Source of the DNA: DASYAN01 sp036501345
Lineage (GTDB): Bacteria; Chloroflexota; Ktedonobacteria; Ktedonobacterales; Ktedonobacteraceae
DNA length: 16,888 bases
Assembly: GCA_036501345.1 (NCBI GenBank)
Contig: DASYAN010000521.1
Coordinates: 1 to 16,888 of the forward strand
Direction of reading: 5' to 3'
Below the pieces are notes generated by a model. The model was not told the DNA's origin, searched no databases, and saw only the letters and a program-made list of their open reading frames with translations. Below, piece after piece: positions 1-8,203 of the stretch. Each line of letters begins with the position of its first letter. Position 1 is the stretch's first letter. The position numbers were made by a program, and so were the translations under genes.

Positions 1-303
1 AGGAAATTTATGCTTCTGAACGTCCTCTTTTGATCGTTTTGATCAACTGCACATCAGTGACGTACGTAGGAAATGTTAGAGAAATGATATTCAGGCTCAT
101 GCCAAGATCAGTACACGCAATGCTAAGCCCGATCCTGCAAAAACAAAAGGTGGGCTTGGCAATCGGATTGGAAGGGTATCATCGAAAGCAATCCCAGATG
201 AAACGATCACGTTCTTGCCCAACACTACGGTTTTAGTGAAGAAGAGGTGGGCTTTATTACCAACAATGATATCAAGTGTTGTACGGGCAATGGAAGCGAT
301 TGA
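1..303 (+). pseudogene. Decayed C-terminal remnant of an Eco57I-type DNA methylase
   Basis: Read across frames, this stretch matches the C-terminus of the intact methylase just downstream. The piece starting at 32 reads DRFDQLHISDVRRKC, then a TAG at 77-79, then RNDIQAHAKIST and SSKAIPDE. A missing base near 203-205 shifts the frame to VLAQHYGFSEEEVGFI, ending at TGA 301-303. The intact copy has SKAIIDEIDRVLAHHYGF and then TPEELDFI at residues about 773-798. A further frame change in the T-run at 28-31 joins upstream residues (YASERPLL). At least three lesions make this real decay and not a reading error. The rest of the gene would lie left of the window. It could be the tail of a former tandem methylase or the residue of a duplication that produced the present gene. 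No function is expected. Confidence 0.8.
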
Positions 304-339
304 TACCCCCTTTCTGATATATTGGAGAGAGAAACAGTC

Positions 340-378
340 ATGAAATTCATAAAAGGTATAATAAGTGTTTCAAAGTAA
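340..378 (+). other. 12-codon leader-like reading frame overlapping the methylase start
   Basis: ATG 340 has a good Shine-Dalgarno (GGAGAGAG, 323-330, 9-base spacer) and encodes MKFIKGIISVSK before TAA 376-378. It overlaps the GTG start of the methylase at 365 in another frame. It could be a leader peptide that couples or limits methylase translation. Alternatively it could be the ancestral methylase start, cut off by a one-base frameshift. Nothing in the sequence decides between these. Confidence 0.35.
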
Positions 379-2872
379 TGAAGATATAGGTCCTGTATCT
401 CCCAATAGCGAGCAACAGCCTAAACAATTCTTTCATAGCTTTAAAAGACAGCGTACGGCTTTTCTGGCCTATGTCCAGGGAGATATAGGCCAAGCTGAGC
501 GTGAGCTGTATGGTTCGCTTGTGCTCAACCGACTGATGTTCCTCTACTTTCTCCAGGCCGCAGGGTTTCTCAATGGCGATACTCATTACCTGACCACACG
601 GCTCCAGATGATGCAACACCTCTATGGTCTCGATACCTTTTACCGACATTTCCTCTTACCTCTCTTCTACCAAGGATTAAATACACCAACCCACTCTAGC
701 AAACTTGCCGATCTTTTCGGTTGTGTACCTTATGTGCATAACAGTCTGTTTCAGGCTCATACTATAGAACATACATGTCCAGAACTCACTATTTCTGACG
801 AGGCCTTTGCTCGCATTTTCACCTTCTTTGATACCTACCAATGGCAACTGCATGGACAGGGTGCAGAGAATCAAAATGTGCTTCACCCTGCGATTCTAGG
901 GACAATATTTGAGCAATATGTTAATCAGCAGCAAGTGGGTGCATATTACACTAAAAGAGATATAACTAGATATATTGCCCAAAACACCATACTTCCCTAT
1001 TTATTTGACGAGGTGGTGCGCATATCCCCATGCATTCACCAGCATAACAAGCTATGGTGCCTCCTGCAAGAAGATCCTGACCGCTATATCTATGATGCCG
1101 TCAAATGTGAACCTCGCCTGTCTGGTGAGACGTTACAAGAGTATGATGCCAGACACAGTCATTATGCAGCACTACGAAGAAAAATCGCAGCAGGTGAGAT
1201 CGTAGAAATCGATGATCTGATTACTTCTAATCTCGATATTTGCCAGTTTAGCGTCGATGCCATTCGCCAGATTGAGAACCTTGCAAGCCTACAGCAATAC
1301 TATGAACAATTACAACGGCTGACGATTCTCGATCCAACCTGTGGTGCCGGAGCCTTTCTCTTTGCAGCTATGGATACCCTGGCAATACTATACAAGGCAT
1401 GTTTCGAGCGTATGCAAGCTATCGAGAATGCTGATGAGTTTCAAGCGCTTCCCATTAAAGTCCAGCACTATTCTAATCAGCACTTCTTCATTCTCAGGTC
1501 CATCATTGAATATAATCTCTATGGTGTCGATATTATGGAGGAAGCAGCCGAGCTCTGCTTGCTGCGCATGTTCCTTCAGCTGATTGCAGAGGCTGAACGA
1601 GCTGAGGATCTAACACTATTGCCACAGATCGATCATCATATCCGTGTAGGCAATGCTCTGAGCGATATGAACACTCCTGGAAAGGATGGATCCTGCAATA
1701 TAATAAATGGAGCTTCGGAGGATCGATCATTTGACTGGCAGCATACATTCAAGGAGGTGCTACACAATGGAGGATTCGCTGTCATCATCGGTAATCCGCC
1801 ATACGTCGAGTATACAGATAAGGCATTCCCATATGTCCTACGCGATTTTGTAACGCTGCGATGTGCAAATCTGTATCCTTGTGTGATTGAACGCAGCCAG
1901 CAACTCCTCGCACCAAGAGGCCGACAGGGAATGATTCTGCCGCTAGCGGCATTCGCGACGCGCAATATGATCCCATTTATTGAGAGCTTCCGACGTTGGT
2001 TTCCCTGTAGTTGGCTTTCATTTTACCATTTTCGCCCTTCGATGCTCTTTTCAGGAGACAAAGTCGCCAGCATTCCCACGGCCATTTATCTGGCGAAAGC
2101 ACAAGGGCCAGAACAGCGTTTCAGTACACACTTGATCAAATGGTCACAAGAGCAGCGCCATCTGCTCTTCTCACGCCTGAGCTATTGCCGGATCACAGCT
2201 CCCAGCGATTCCGCTAACAGGCACTACTATCCCAAGTTTGGTCATCCACTGGAAAACGCGATTATGGCGAAGGTCCTACAACATCAGAGGATTGGTACAT
2301 ACCTAGCGAAGAAGCCAAACCAGAACAAAATGTTTTATCGCTCTGCCGGAGGACTCTACTGGAAGGTCTTTGTCAATTTTGCGTGGCCATACAAGACGAC
2401 ATCAAACAAGCAATGTGCCTTCGAGAAAGAGTATATGCGGGATGTGTTTGTAGCGTTACTGAATAGCTCGCTGTTTTGGTGGTATTATACAGTCACGTTC
2501 GATACTTTCAACCTGAAGGATTATATGATCTTCGGCTTCCGCTTTTCGTATCCCGAAGAGGGTGCTGTGATCAATACACTGCAACAGTTATGTCAGCAAC
2601 TAATGGAGGATTTCCAGCGACATGCACGACATCTCAAGCGAGGCAATACCGGCAGTTATACAATCTATGCCAGGAAATCGAAGGCAATTATCGATGAGAT
2701 CGATCGTGTCCTTGCACATCACTACGGCTTTACTCCCGAAGAGCTGGATTTCATTATCAACTATGATAGAAAGTATCGTACAGGACAGGATAGAACTGAG
2801 GAAGAACTACTAGTAGGAGAAACACAAAAACATGCCCAGCAATCATCTTGTCTGGCTTCAGTTAAAAAGTAA
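365..2872 (+). CDS. Eco57I-type (type IIG/L-like) adenine-specific DNA methyltransferase
   Basis: Predicted SAM-dependent N6-adenine DNA methyltransferase of 835 residues. The N-terminal helical region carries the family segment LVLNRLMFLYFLQAAGFL (about 53-70), followed by GAYYTKRDITRYIAQNTI (about 193-210). SAM-binding motif I is DPTCGAGAF from D323, and catalytic motif IV is NPPY at 477-480. The C-terminal part looks like a target-recognition region (FWWYYTVTFDTFNLKDY) plus the HYGF tail. Start: GTG 365, AAAAGG at 351-356 with an 8-base spacer, and an in-frame TAA immediately before it (362-364). I see no PD-(D/E)xK nuclease domain ahead of the helical region, where many relatives carry one, so this may be a methylase-only or N-terminally shortened enzyme. 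No restriction or specificity gene lies beside it. Its last 41 bases overlap the next gene. Family call is firm; the exact subtype is not. Confidence 0.88.
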   Translation: MFQSNEDIGPVSPNSEQQPKQFFHSFKRQRTAFLAYVQGDIGQAERELYGSLVLNRLMFLYFLQAAGFLNGDTHYLTTRLQMMQHLYGLDTFYRHFLLPLFYQGLNTPTHSSKLADLFGCVPYVHNSLFQAHTIEHTCPELTISDEAFARIFTFFDTYQWQLHGQGAENQNVLHPAILGTIFEQYVNQQQVGAYYTKRDITRYIAQNTILPYLFDEVVRISPCIHQHNKLWCLLQEDPDRYIYDAVKCEPRLSGETLQEYDARHSHYAALRRKIAAGEIVEIDDLITSNLDICQFSVDAIRQIENLASLQQYYEQLQRLTILDPTCGAGAFLFAAMDTLAILYKACFERMQAIENADEFQALPIKVQHYSNQHFFILRSIIEYNLYGVDIMEEAAELCLLRMFLQLIAEAERAEDLTLLPQIDHHIRVGNALSDMNTPGKDGSCNIINGASEDRSFDWQHTFKEVLHNGGFAVIIGNPPYVEYTDKAFPYVLRDFVTLRCANLYPCVIERSQQLLAPRGRQGMILPLAAFATRNMIPFIESFRRWFPCSWLSFYHFRPSMLFSGDKVASIPTAIYLAKAQGPEQRFSTHLIKWSQEQRHLLFSRLSYCRITAPSDSANRHYYPKFGHPLENAIMAKVLQHQRIGTYLAKKPNQNKMFYRSAGGLYWKVFVNFAWPYKTTSNKQCAFEKEYMRDVFVALLNSSLFWWYYTVTFDTFNLKDYMIFGFRFSYPEEGAVINTLQQLCQQLMEDFQRHARHLKRGNTGSYTIYARKSKAIIDEIDRVLAHHYGFTPEELDFIINYDRKYRTGQDRTEEELLVGETQKHAQQSSCLASVKK

Positions 2873-5570
2873 GCGGAAGCTTTTTCTCGGCTATAGCATA
2901 GCGTGTATAGGTTGCTGGATAGTAGCACTTTTGCTATGGCGCTTTTTTGTGTATACAACACCTTCTAGTACTTTACGCCAACACAATCCAACGATTCATG
3001 TAGCTACAACGTTTGGCAATGCCTATCGAGCTGACTATTGGACTCCGATCGATGTGACACTCAGCAATCCAGGACCGGCCTTTAAGGGGACACTAGCAGT
3101 TCATACCTATACAGACCAAGCTTTCTCAGGACCACGCACTCAATCCTCTCCTTGGAGCTTTGAGAATGCAGTTACACTCCCTCATGGCGCACACAAACAA
3201 ATCACACTCTCTATTCCCTACTACCTAAATGACGTCACTCCCCACGGTTTTGTGACAACTCTGCGCAATGAGCACAATCAGACAGTGGCAACACAGAGCA
3301 AGCAATTACCCGAGGATGAAATAAAACAGGGAGAGTTCTGGATAGGTATTCTTTCGCTGAACCCTGCCTCCCTCACCCAACAGCTCAATCAGGTCTTGCT
3401 GCCTAGTATGGACAGTCTGCCCAACAACATCTATGCGCTCAATGCCAATACGTTGCCGGATACAGAGACAGCAATGGAAAATTTCGATCTGATCATACTA
3501 GATAACTTTCCTTCTGCCACGCTGAGGCCTAGACAGATCATAGCACTGCGCTCCTGGGTCAATCAAGGAGGCATACTAATTGAAACTGGAGGTCCTTCCT
3601 GGCAGCAAACGCTGGGACCTCTTCGGCCTGAACTAGTGCCGGTAACAATCACTGGCACTAGTTCTCTACCACCCGGGACAACCATCCTGCCAATCCAAGG
3701 GGCTCCTTTGCAGGACGATGATCAGATGTCCAACACTGTTACTGATCCTCCCAGCACAGCGGTTCCTATAAGCACAGCAACTATGTATAGACAAGATGCG
3801 TTTTCTGCGCCTGAAGTTATCATTACTACGCCTCAAGGTGCACCTCTATTCGTGAAAGCACACCAGGGTGCTGGCCTCATCTGCTACATGGGTTTTGATC
3901 TGGCCACGCCTCCACTCACTCAATGGACAGGCAACGCTGCACTCTGGCAAACAATCCTGTCACAGGCATTGGGTGATCGGCAGTTGATCTCCGGGATAAC
4001 ACAAAACTACGATAGCGGACCAGGACAATTGCTCGCACGAGGAGGCATCTTAAGCCAGTTGGAACCAAACAGGACTCAGGGCTTCTGGCCGATCGGCCTT
4101 GTGCTGCTTTGCTATATTCTAACACTAGGACTGGTTTGTCTGTTGTTTACGCGACGAACGAAGCGGCCATCGTACTGGCGTTGGCGCTTGACGGTGTGTA
4201 GTATCCTTGTCTTCTCCCTACTAGCTTACTGGCTGGCCTATTACCAAAAAGAGGCCTCAATTTCAGAGAATAGCATTACAACTATTCAATTCGACCAGGG
4301 CAGTTCATTAGCACATATCACAACCTATATGGGCCTATTTACACCTAGTACGGGTGACTTTCAACTACACCTGCCCGGTAGCGACCAGACTCAACCAATT
4401 GCTCAACAGTTCTTACAAGGAAATCCTGCCGCTCTTCCCACTGATGATGTGCCAACGACAATCACTTCTAGCGCCGGAGCGACAGATCTCACACTGAACA
4501 ATCAGCATCCGTGGACACTCAATCCGATCGTATCAGAAGAGGATAAAGCGTTCCAAGGCAATATCCGTGCCTCTCTAGCTCTACAAAACAACAGGCTGGT
4601 TGGTACTATAACAAATACGATGCCTATCAGCTTCAGCGATCTGTATGTGCTGCTCCCACATAGTTTTGTTGCGCTTGGCAACCTTGCCGCTCATCAGATA
4701 CGACAGATCAATCTTCCGGTGCACGGTGCCCCACCCAGCGCTGGCAAGACCTTGGCCGATCAGATTGCAGAATACCACGGCTTACCGGATGGATATTTTC
4801 CCTATACAGCAAACAGACAGCCACAGAATGATCTACAGAGCCATATTGCGTTTCTGTCGGCATTAAGCGGTACGGGGTCTACAACTACAGTATGCAATGG
4901 ATCATGTCTCACACACGCGATTATGGATAGAGGAACCATCTATATGACAGGCGGACAGGTACCCAACTCTAACCTGAAAAATGACTACGATCCCTTGTTG
5001 ATCACAGGAGCACCAGCCACATTAATTGGCTGGACAGATCAACACATTGCCGGGCTAAATGAGGAAACGGTCAACGGCGTGACTGTACCAAGCCACCATA
5101 TGACCTTCATTCAGAAACCACTGAACCTTCACTTCTCCAGTCCGGTCCATATCCCTCTTGACTTCATTACCGCGGGTATGGCTCAGGTTCAAAGCTATGA
5201 CGCACAGGCAATCCTCCCCGGTATCTATTCCATGTCAACAGGGAGTATCACCTTTGATCTCCCTTTACCTGACACAAGGCAAATGCGTATCAATAGCTTG
5301 ACAGTAACCATACCTGATCTAATTGCTCATCCACAGGGTCCTGGTACAGGCTCAGACACCGCGACCAGCAGTATGGCAGTCCAGCTCTACAACTGGCAGA
5401 GCGGCACATGGGACTCAATCAAGCTCACCCAGGACACCTACATAATCACCAATCCACAGGTCTATGCTGGAACAACTGGGCGCATCCTGGTACAAGTGAT
5501 GAGCAAGGATACAAATGAGATTTACTTTGGCAAACCGTCTTTGAGCCTGGATGGCTCCGCACTCAACTAG
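2832..5570 (+). CDS. Large membrane-anchored protein of unknown function
   Basis: 912 residues, no family recognised with confidence. Predicted layout: a short basic N-terminus, a membrane helix at about 17-41, a large outside domain to about 417, a helix pair at about 418-440 and 450-470 joined by the basic loop TRRTKRPSYWRWR, then a second large outside domain to the end. Residues about 218-255 (FDLIILDNFPSATL, later ALRSWVNQGGILIETGG) resemble the glutamine-amidotransferase-like fold common in membrane proteins of the DUF4350/BatA type, a resemblance judged by eye. The outside parts are rich in Ser, Thr, Gln and beta-strand-like segments, suggesting carbohydrate-binding-like or adhesion domains. 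The ATG at 2832 has AGGAGA at 2815-2820 and lies inside the methylase end, so translation is probably coupled. Whether the overlap means shared function is unknown. Confidence 0.75.
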   Translation: MPSNHLVWLQLKSKRKLFLGYSIACIGCWIVALLLWRFFVYTTPSSTLRQHNPTIHVATTFGNAYRADYWTPIDVTLSNPGPAFKGTLAVHTYTDQAFSGPRTQSSPWSFENAVTLPHGAHKQITLSIPYYLNDVTPHGFVTTLRNEHNQTVATQSKQLPEDEIKQGEFWIGILSLNPASLTQQLNQVLLPSMDSLPNNIYALNANTLPDTETAMENFDLIILDNFPSATLRPRQIIALRSWVNQGGILIETGGPSWQQTLGPLRPELVPVTITGTSSLPPGTTILPIQGAPLQDDDQMSNTVTDPPSTAVPISTATMYRQDAFSAPEVIITTPQGAPLFVKAHQGAGLICYMGFDLATPPLTQWTGNAALWQTILSQALGDRQLISGITQNYDSGPGQLLARGGILSQLEPNRTQGFWPIGLVLLCYILTLGLVCLLFTRRTKRPSYWRWRLTVCSILVFSLLAYWLAYYQKEASISENSITTIQFDQGSSLAHITTYMGLFTPSTGDFQLHLPGSDQTQPIAQQFLQGNPAALPTDDVPTTITSSAGATDLTLNNQHPWTLNPIVSEEDKAFQGNIRASLALQNNRLVGTITNTMPISFSDLYVLLPHSFVALGNLAAHQIRQINLPVHGAPPSAGKTLADQIAEYHGLPDGYFPYTANRQPQNDLQSHIAFLSALSGTGSTTTVCNGSCLTHAIMDRGTIYMTGGQVPNSNLKNDYDPLLITGAPATLIGWTDQHIAGLNEETVNGVTVPSHHMTFIQKPLNLHFSSPVHIPLDFITAGMAQVQSYDAQAILPGIYSMSTGSITFDLPLPDTRQMRINSLTVTIPDLIAHPQGPGTGSDTATSSMAVQLYNWQSGTWDSIKLTQDTYIITNPQVYAGTTGRILVQVMSKDTNEIYFGKPSLSLDGSALN

Positions 5571-5571
5571 C

Positions 5572-6099
5572 CTAACATATGATACTAGTACCATATGTTG
5601 AGAAATATTCTTTTAGGATTTGCTCTAAATACTTTTTATCGATCTCATCGAATGAATTTTTCTCAGTGCTGTCCACATCGAAAACGGCAATCAGAGTGTT
5701 ATCCTTGTCAAAAACCGGCACAACAATTTCAGATTGGGATCGACTGTCACAAGCAATATGGCCTGGAAATTTGTTGATATCCGGTACGAGCTGCGTCTGT
5801 TTAGTCTTTGCAGCAGCACCACAAACTCCCTTGCCAAACGGAATATGCAGACACCCAAGTGCACCTTGATATGGCCCGACAATCAGTTCTCCATGGTGCA
5901 CTAGATAAAATCCCGTCCAAAAATAATAGGGAAGGTTTTCTCTAAGGATACAATTGATAGTTGCCATTTTCAAAATGAAATGGTTTTCATCCTTTAGTAA
6001 GGCATTTATCTCTTCTATAGCTTCTTGGTAAGCTTGCTCTTTTTCTTCACTTGGTAAGTTGATGCTTCGAAAATCAAATCGTGATGTTTCAGTTTGCAT
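5572..6099 (-). CDS. msrC: Free methionine-(R)-sulfoxide reductase (GAF-domain MsrC)
   Basis: Reduces free L-methionine-(R)-sulfoxide in the cytoplasm, normally with thioredoxin, as an oxidative-stress repair enzyme. The 175-residue protein is a single GAF domain with the diagnostic signatures WTGFYL (61-66), GPYQGALGC (75-83), GVCGAA (91-96) and FPGHIACDSRSQSEIVVP (111-128). The three family cysteines are C83, C93 and C117, close to the E. coli positions 84, 94 and 118. I start it at ATG 6099 because AAGGAGGT lies at 6107-6114 (a 7-base spacer); an in-frame TTG at 6117 would put the ribosome site inside the gene. The stop is one base from the stop of the convergent membrane-protein gene. Base composition is AT-richer than the flanks, which fits horizontal acquisition. 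Confidence 0.94.
   Translation of the reverse strand: MQTETSRFDFRSINLPSEEKEQAYQEAIEEINALLKDENHFILKMATINCILRENLPYYFWTGFYLVHHGELIVGPYQGALGCLHIPFGKGVCGAAAKTKQTQLVPDINKFPGHIACDSRSQSEIVVPVFDKDNTLIAVFDVDSTEKNSFDEIDKKYLEQILKEYFSTYGTSIIC
5574..5599. repeat. 26-bp near-perfect palindrome at convergent gene ends
   Basis: The arms AACATATG and CATATGTT flank a core containing TACTAGTA; 12 of 13 base pairs match around a centre at 5586/5587. It covers the last codons of msrC and begins four bases after the stop of the + strand gene. It has no T-run, so it is a poor intrinsic terminator. It may be a protein-binding site or a transcript-end hairpin. Confidence 0.5.
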
Positions 6100-6170
6100 G
6101 GAATCCACCTCCTTCAAAATTGTATCATAGAAGTTCTACCATGTCGAAATGAGAGAGAGGATTTCCTACC

Positions 6171-8186
6171 ATGCACCATCCCTTACCCGGCAAGATCTTG
6201 TACGGAGGCGACTACAATCCTGAGCAGTGGTCTCAAGACGTATGGCGTGAGGATATGCGTCTAATGAAGCTGGCCAAGGTTAATATGGTATCCATTAACA
6301 TTTTTTCCTGGGCAATACTCGAGCCTGGGCCAGATCAATACCATTTCGACCAACTCGACAGCATTATGGATCTGTTAGCAGAAAATGGCATCGCAGTTGA
6401 TCTGGCCACCGCGACAGCGTCTCCGCCAACATGGATGAGCCGCATGTATCCTTCGATGCTTCCAGTGACACGCGAGGGAATACGTCTGAGCCATGGCTCA
6501 CGGCAACATTATTGTCCCAATAGCCCCGATTTTCGTCGCAAGTCGGCTATGTTAGTCGAGCATCTGGCCGAACGATACTGTACCCATCCAGCCTTAAAAA
6601 TGTGGCATCTAAATAACGAATATGGCTGTCATACTGGTCAATGCTACTGTGATACCTGCGCCGAAGCCTTCCGAGGCTGGCTACAGGAACGCTATCATGC
6701 TCTAGAAACCCTTAACGAGGCCTGGGGAACTAGTTTTTGGAGCCAGCATTATTCCAGTTGGGAGGATATTTTGCCACCACGTATCTCGCCTGCACAAAAC
6801 AATCCTGGTCAATGCCTCGATCACTGGCGCTTCATGTCCGACTCTTTGCTCGACTGCTACCGCATTGAGGAAGAGATCCTGCGTAGGGTCACGCCACACA
6901 TTCCTCTCACCACCAATCCTATGGTTGGCTTTAAGCCTGTAAACGCCTTTGCCTGGGCTTCTCATTTAGATATTATCTCCTTCGATATGTATCCCGCGCA
7001 CACAGCCCCTGCCTGGCAGAACGCACTCCCACATGATCTAATGCGCTCACTCAAAGGCGGACAACCACATCTAGTCATGGAGCAGAGCCCAAGTCAGGTG
7101 AACTGGATGGAGCAGAATCCCCACAAGCGCCCAGGACAGATGCGCCTGCACACCCTCCAGGCCATCGCTCACGGTGCTGACGGCATGATGTTCTTCCAGT
7201 GGAGACAATCGAAAGCCGGAGCTGAGAAGTTCCATAGCGCCGTTGTGGGCCATGAAGGCAGTGAACATGCTCGTATTTTTCAGCAAGTCGCACAGGTCGG
7301 TGCAGAGCTTAAGCAACTCGCTCCCGAGGTTGCTGGTTCACGGATCACTGCCCAAGTTGCTATCTTGATGGATTGGCACAACTGGTGGGCTGCCGAATAC
7401 CAACCAGGACCAAGCAATCGCCTGCACTATCTCGAACAGCTAGCAAGCTATTACCATCCATTCCACCAGATCAACGTGGCTATCGATATCGTAGAGCCTA
7501 CTAGCGACCTGAGCACGTACCGTCTGGTAATAGCTCCGCTACTCTACATGCTGCGTCCAGGTGTTGCCAAGAACCTGAAACAATTTGTCGAGCAAGGTGG
7601 AACACTACTCACAACATTCTTTAGCGGGATTGTCGACGAGAGAGACCATATTGTTCTGGGCGGCTATCCAGCCGAACTGCGCAAGCTCCTCGGTATTCAT
7701 GTTGAGGAGTTCGATCCCTGGACGCCAGAGATGACCAATGAAATAGTAATCAAAGATGGCCCACTGGCTGGCACCTATCCCTGTACAGTCTGGGGAGAAC
7801 TGCTGCACCTAGAGGGGGCACAGGCACAAGGCATTTTTGCGCACGATTACTATGCCAACGAACCAGCGTTGACAGTCAATCAGTATGGACAAGGACGCGC
7901 ATATTATATGGCCACGCAGCCCGACGAAATGCTGCTGATCAAGCTAGCTAAAGAGCTATGCCGCGAGGCAGGCGTAGAGCCTGTCTTGCCGGCTCCTGAG
8001 GGTATCGAAGTAACGAAACGTGTGCAAGCCGATGGACGTGCTACCTATTTCTTGCTTAACCATACTCAGCAGACACATCGTGTATTGCTGCCAGATGGGA
8101 TCTTTACATCTCTACTGGACGAGAGAAATATTACTGGAGAGGTGGGGGTTCCTGCAATGGATGTGGTAGTATTACAGAAAAAATAA
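6171..8186 (+). CDS. GH42 beta-galactosidase
   Basis: Cytoplasmic retaining glycoside hydrolase of family 42, cleaving terminal beta-galactosides, often from plant-derived galacto-oligosaccharides. At 671 residues it has the usual full length. The N-terminus has the hallmark GGDYNPEQW (12-20). The acid/base is E150 in WHLNNEYG and the nucleophile E304 in VMEQSPSQVNW. The zinc-site cysteines typical of the family are present (RQHYC, then GQCYCDTC). The middle carries the trimerisation-domain region (LMDWHNWWAAE) and the end a small beta-domain. There is no signal peptide. ATG 6171 is preceded by GAGAGAGAGG with a long spacer. It is divergent from msrC (71 bases between starts) and 17 bases upstream of a membrane-protein gene, so the two are probably cotranscribed. 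Substrate preference cannot be told from the sequence. Confidence 0.95.
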   Translation: MHHPLPGKILYGGDYNPEQWSQDVWREDMRLMKLAKVNMVSINIFSWAILEPGPDQYHFDQLDSIMDLLAENGIAVDLATATASPPTWMSRMYPSMLPVTREGIRLSHGSRQHYCPNSPDFRRKSAMLVEHLAERYCTHPALKMWHLNNEYGCHTGQCYCDTCAEAFRGWLQERYHALETLNEAWGTSFWSQHYSSWEDILPPRISPAQNNPGQCLDHWRFMSDSLLDCYRIEEEILRRVTPHIPLTTNPMVGFKPVNAFAWASHLDIISFDMYPAHTAPAWQNALPHDLMRSLKGGQPHLVMEQSPSQVNWMEQNPHKRPGQMRLHTLQAIAHGADGMMFFQWRQSKAGAEKFHSAVVGHEGSEHARIFQQVAQVGAELKQLAPEVAGSRITAQVAILMDWHNWWAAEYQPGPSNRLHYLEQLASYYHPFHQINVAIDIVEPTSDLSTYRLVIAPLLYMLRPGVAKNLKQFVEQGGTLLTTFFSGIVDERDHIVLGGYPAELRKLLGIHVEEFDPWTPEMTNEIVIKDGPLAGTYPCTVWGELLHLEGAQAQGIFAHDYYANEPALTVNQYGQGRAYYMATQPDEMLLIKLAKELCREAGVEPVLPAPEGIEVTKRVQADGRATYFLLNHTQQTHRVLLPDGIFTSLLDERNITGEVGVPAMDVVVLQKK

Positions 8187-8203
8187 GAAAAGCAGAAGAT
8201 CTA

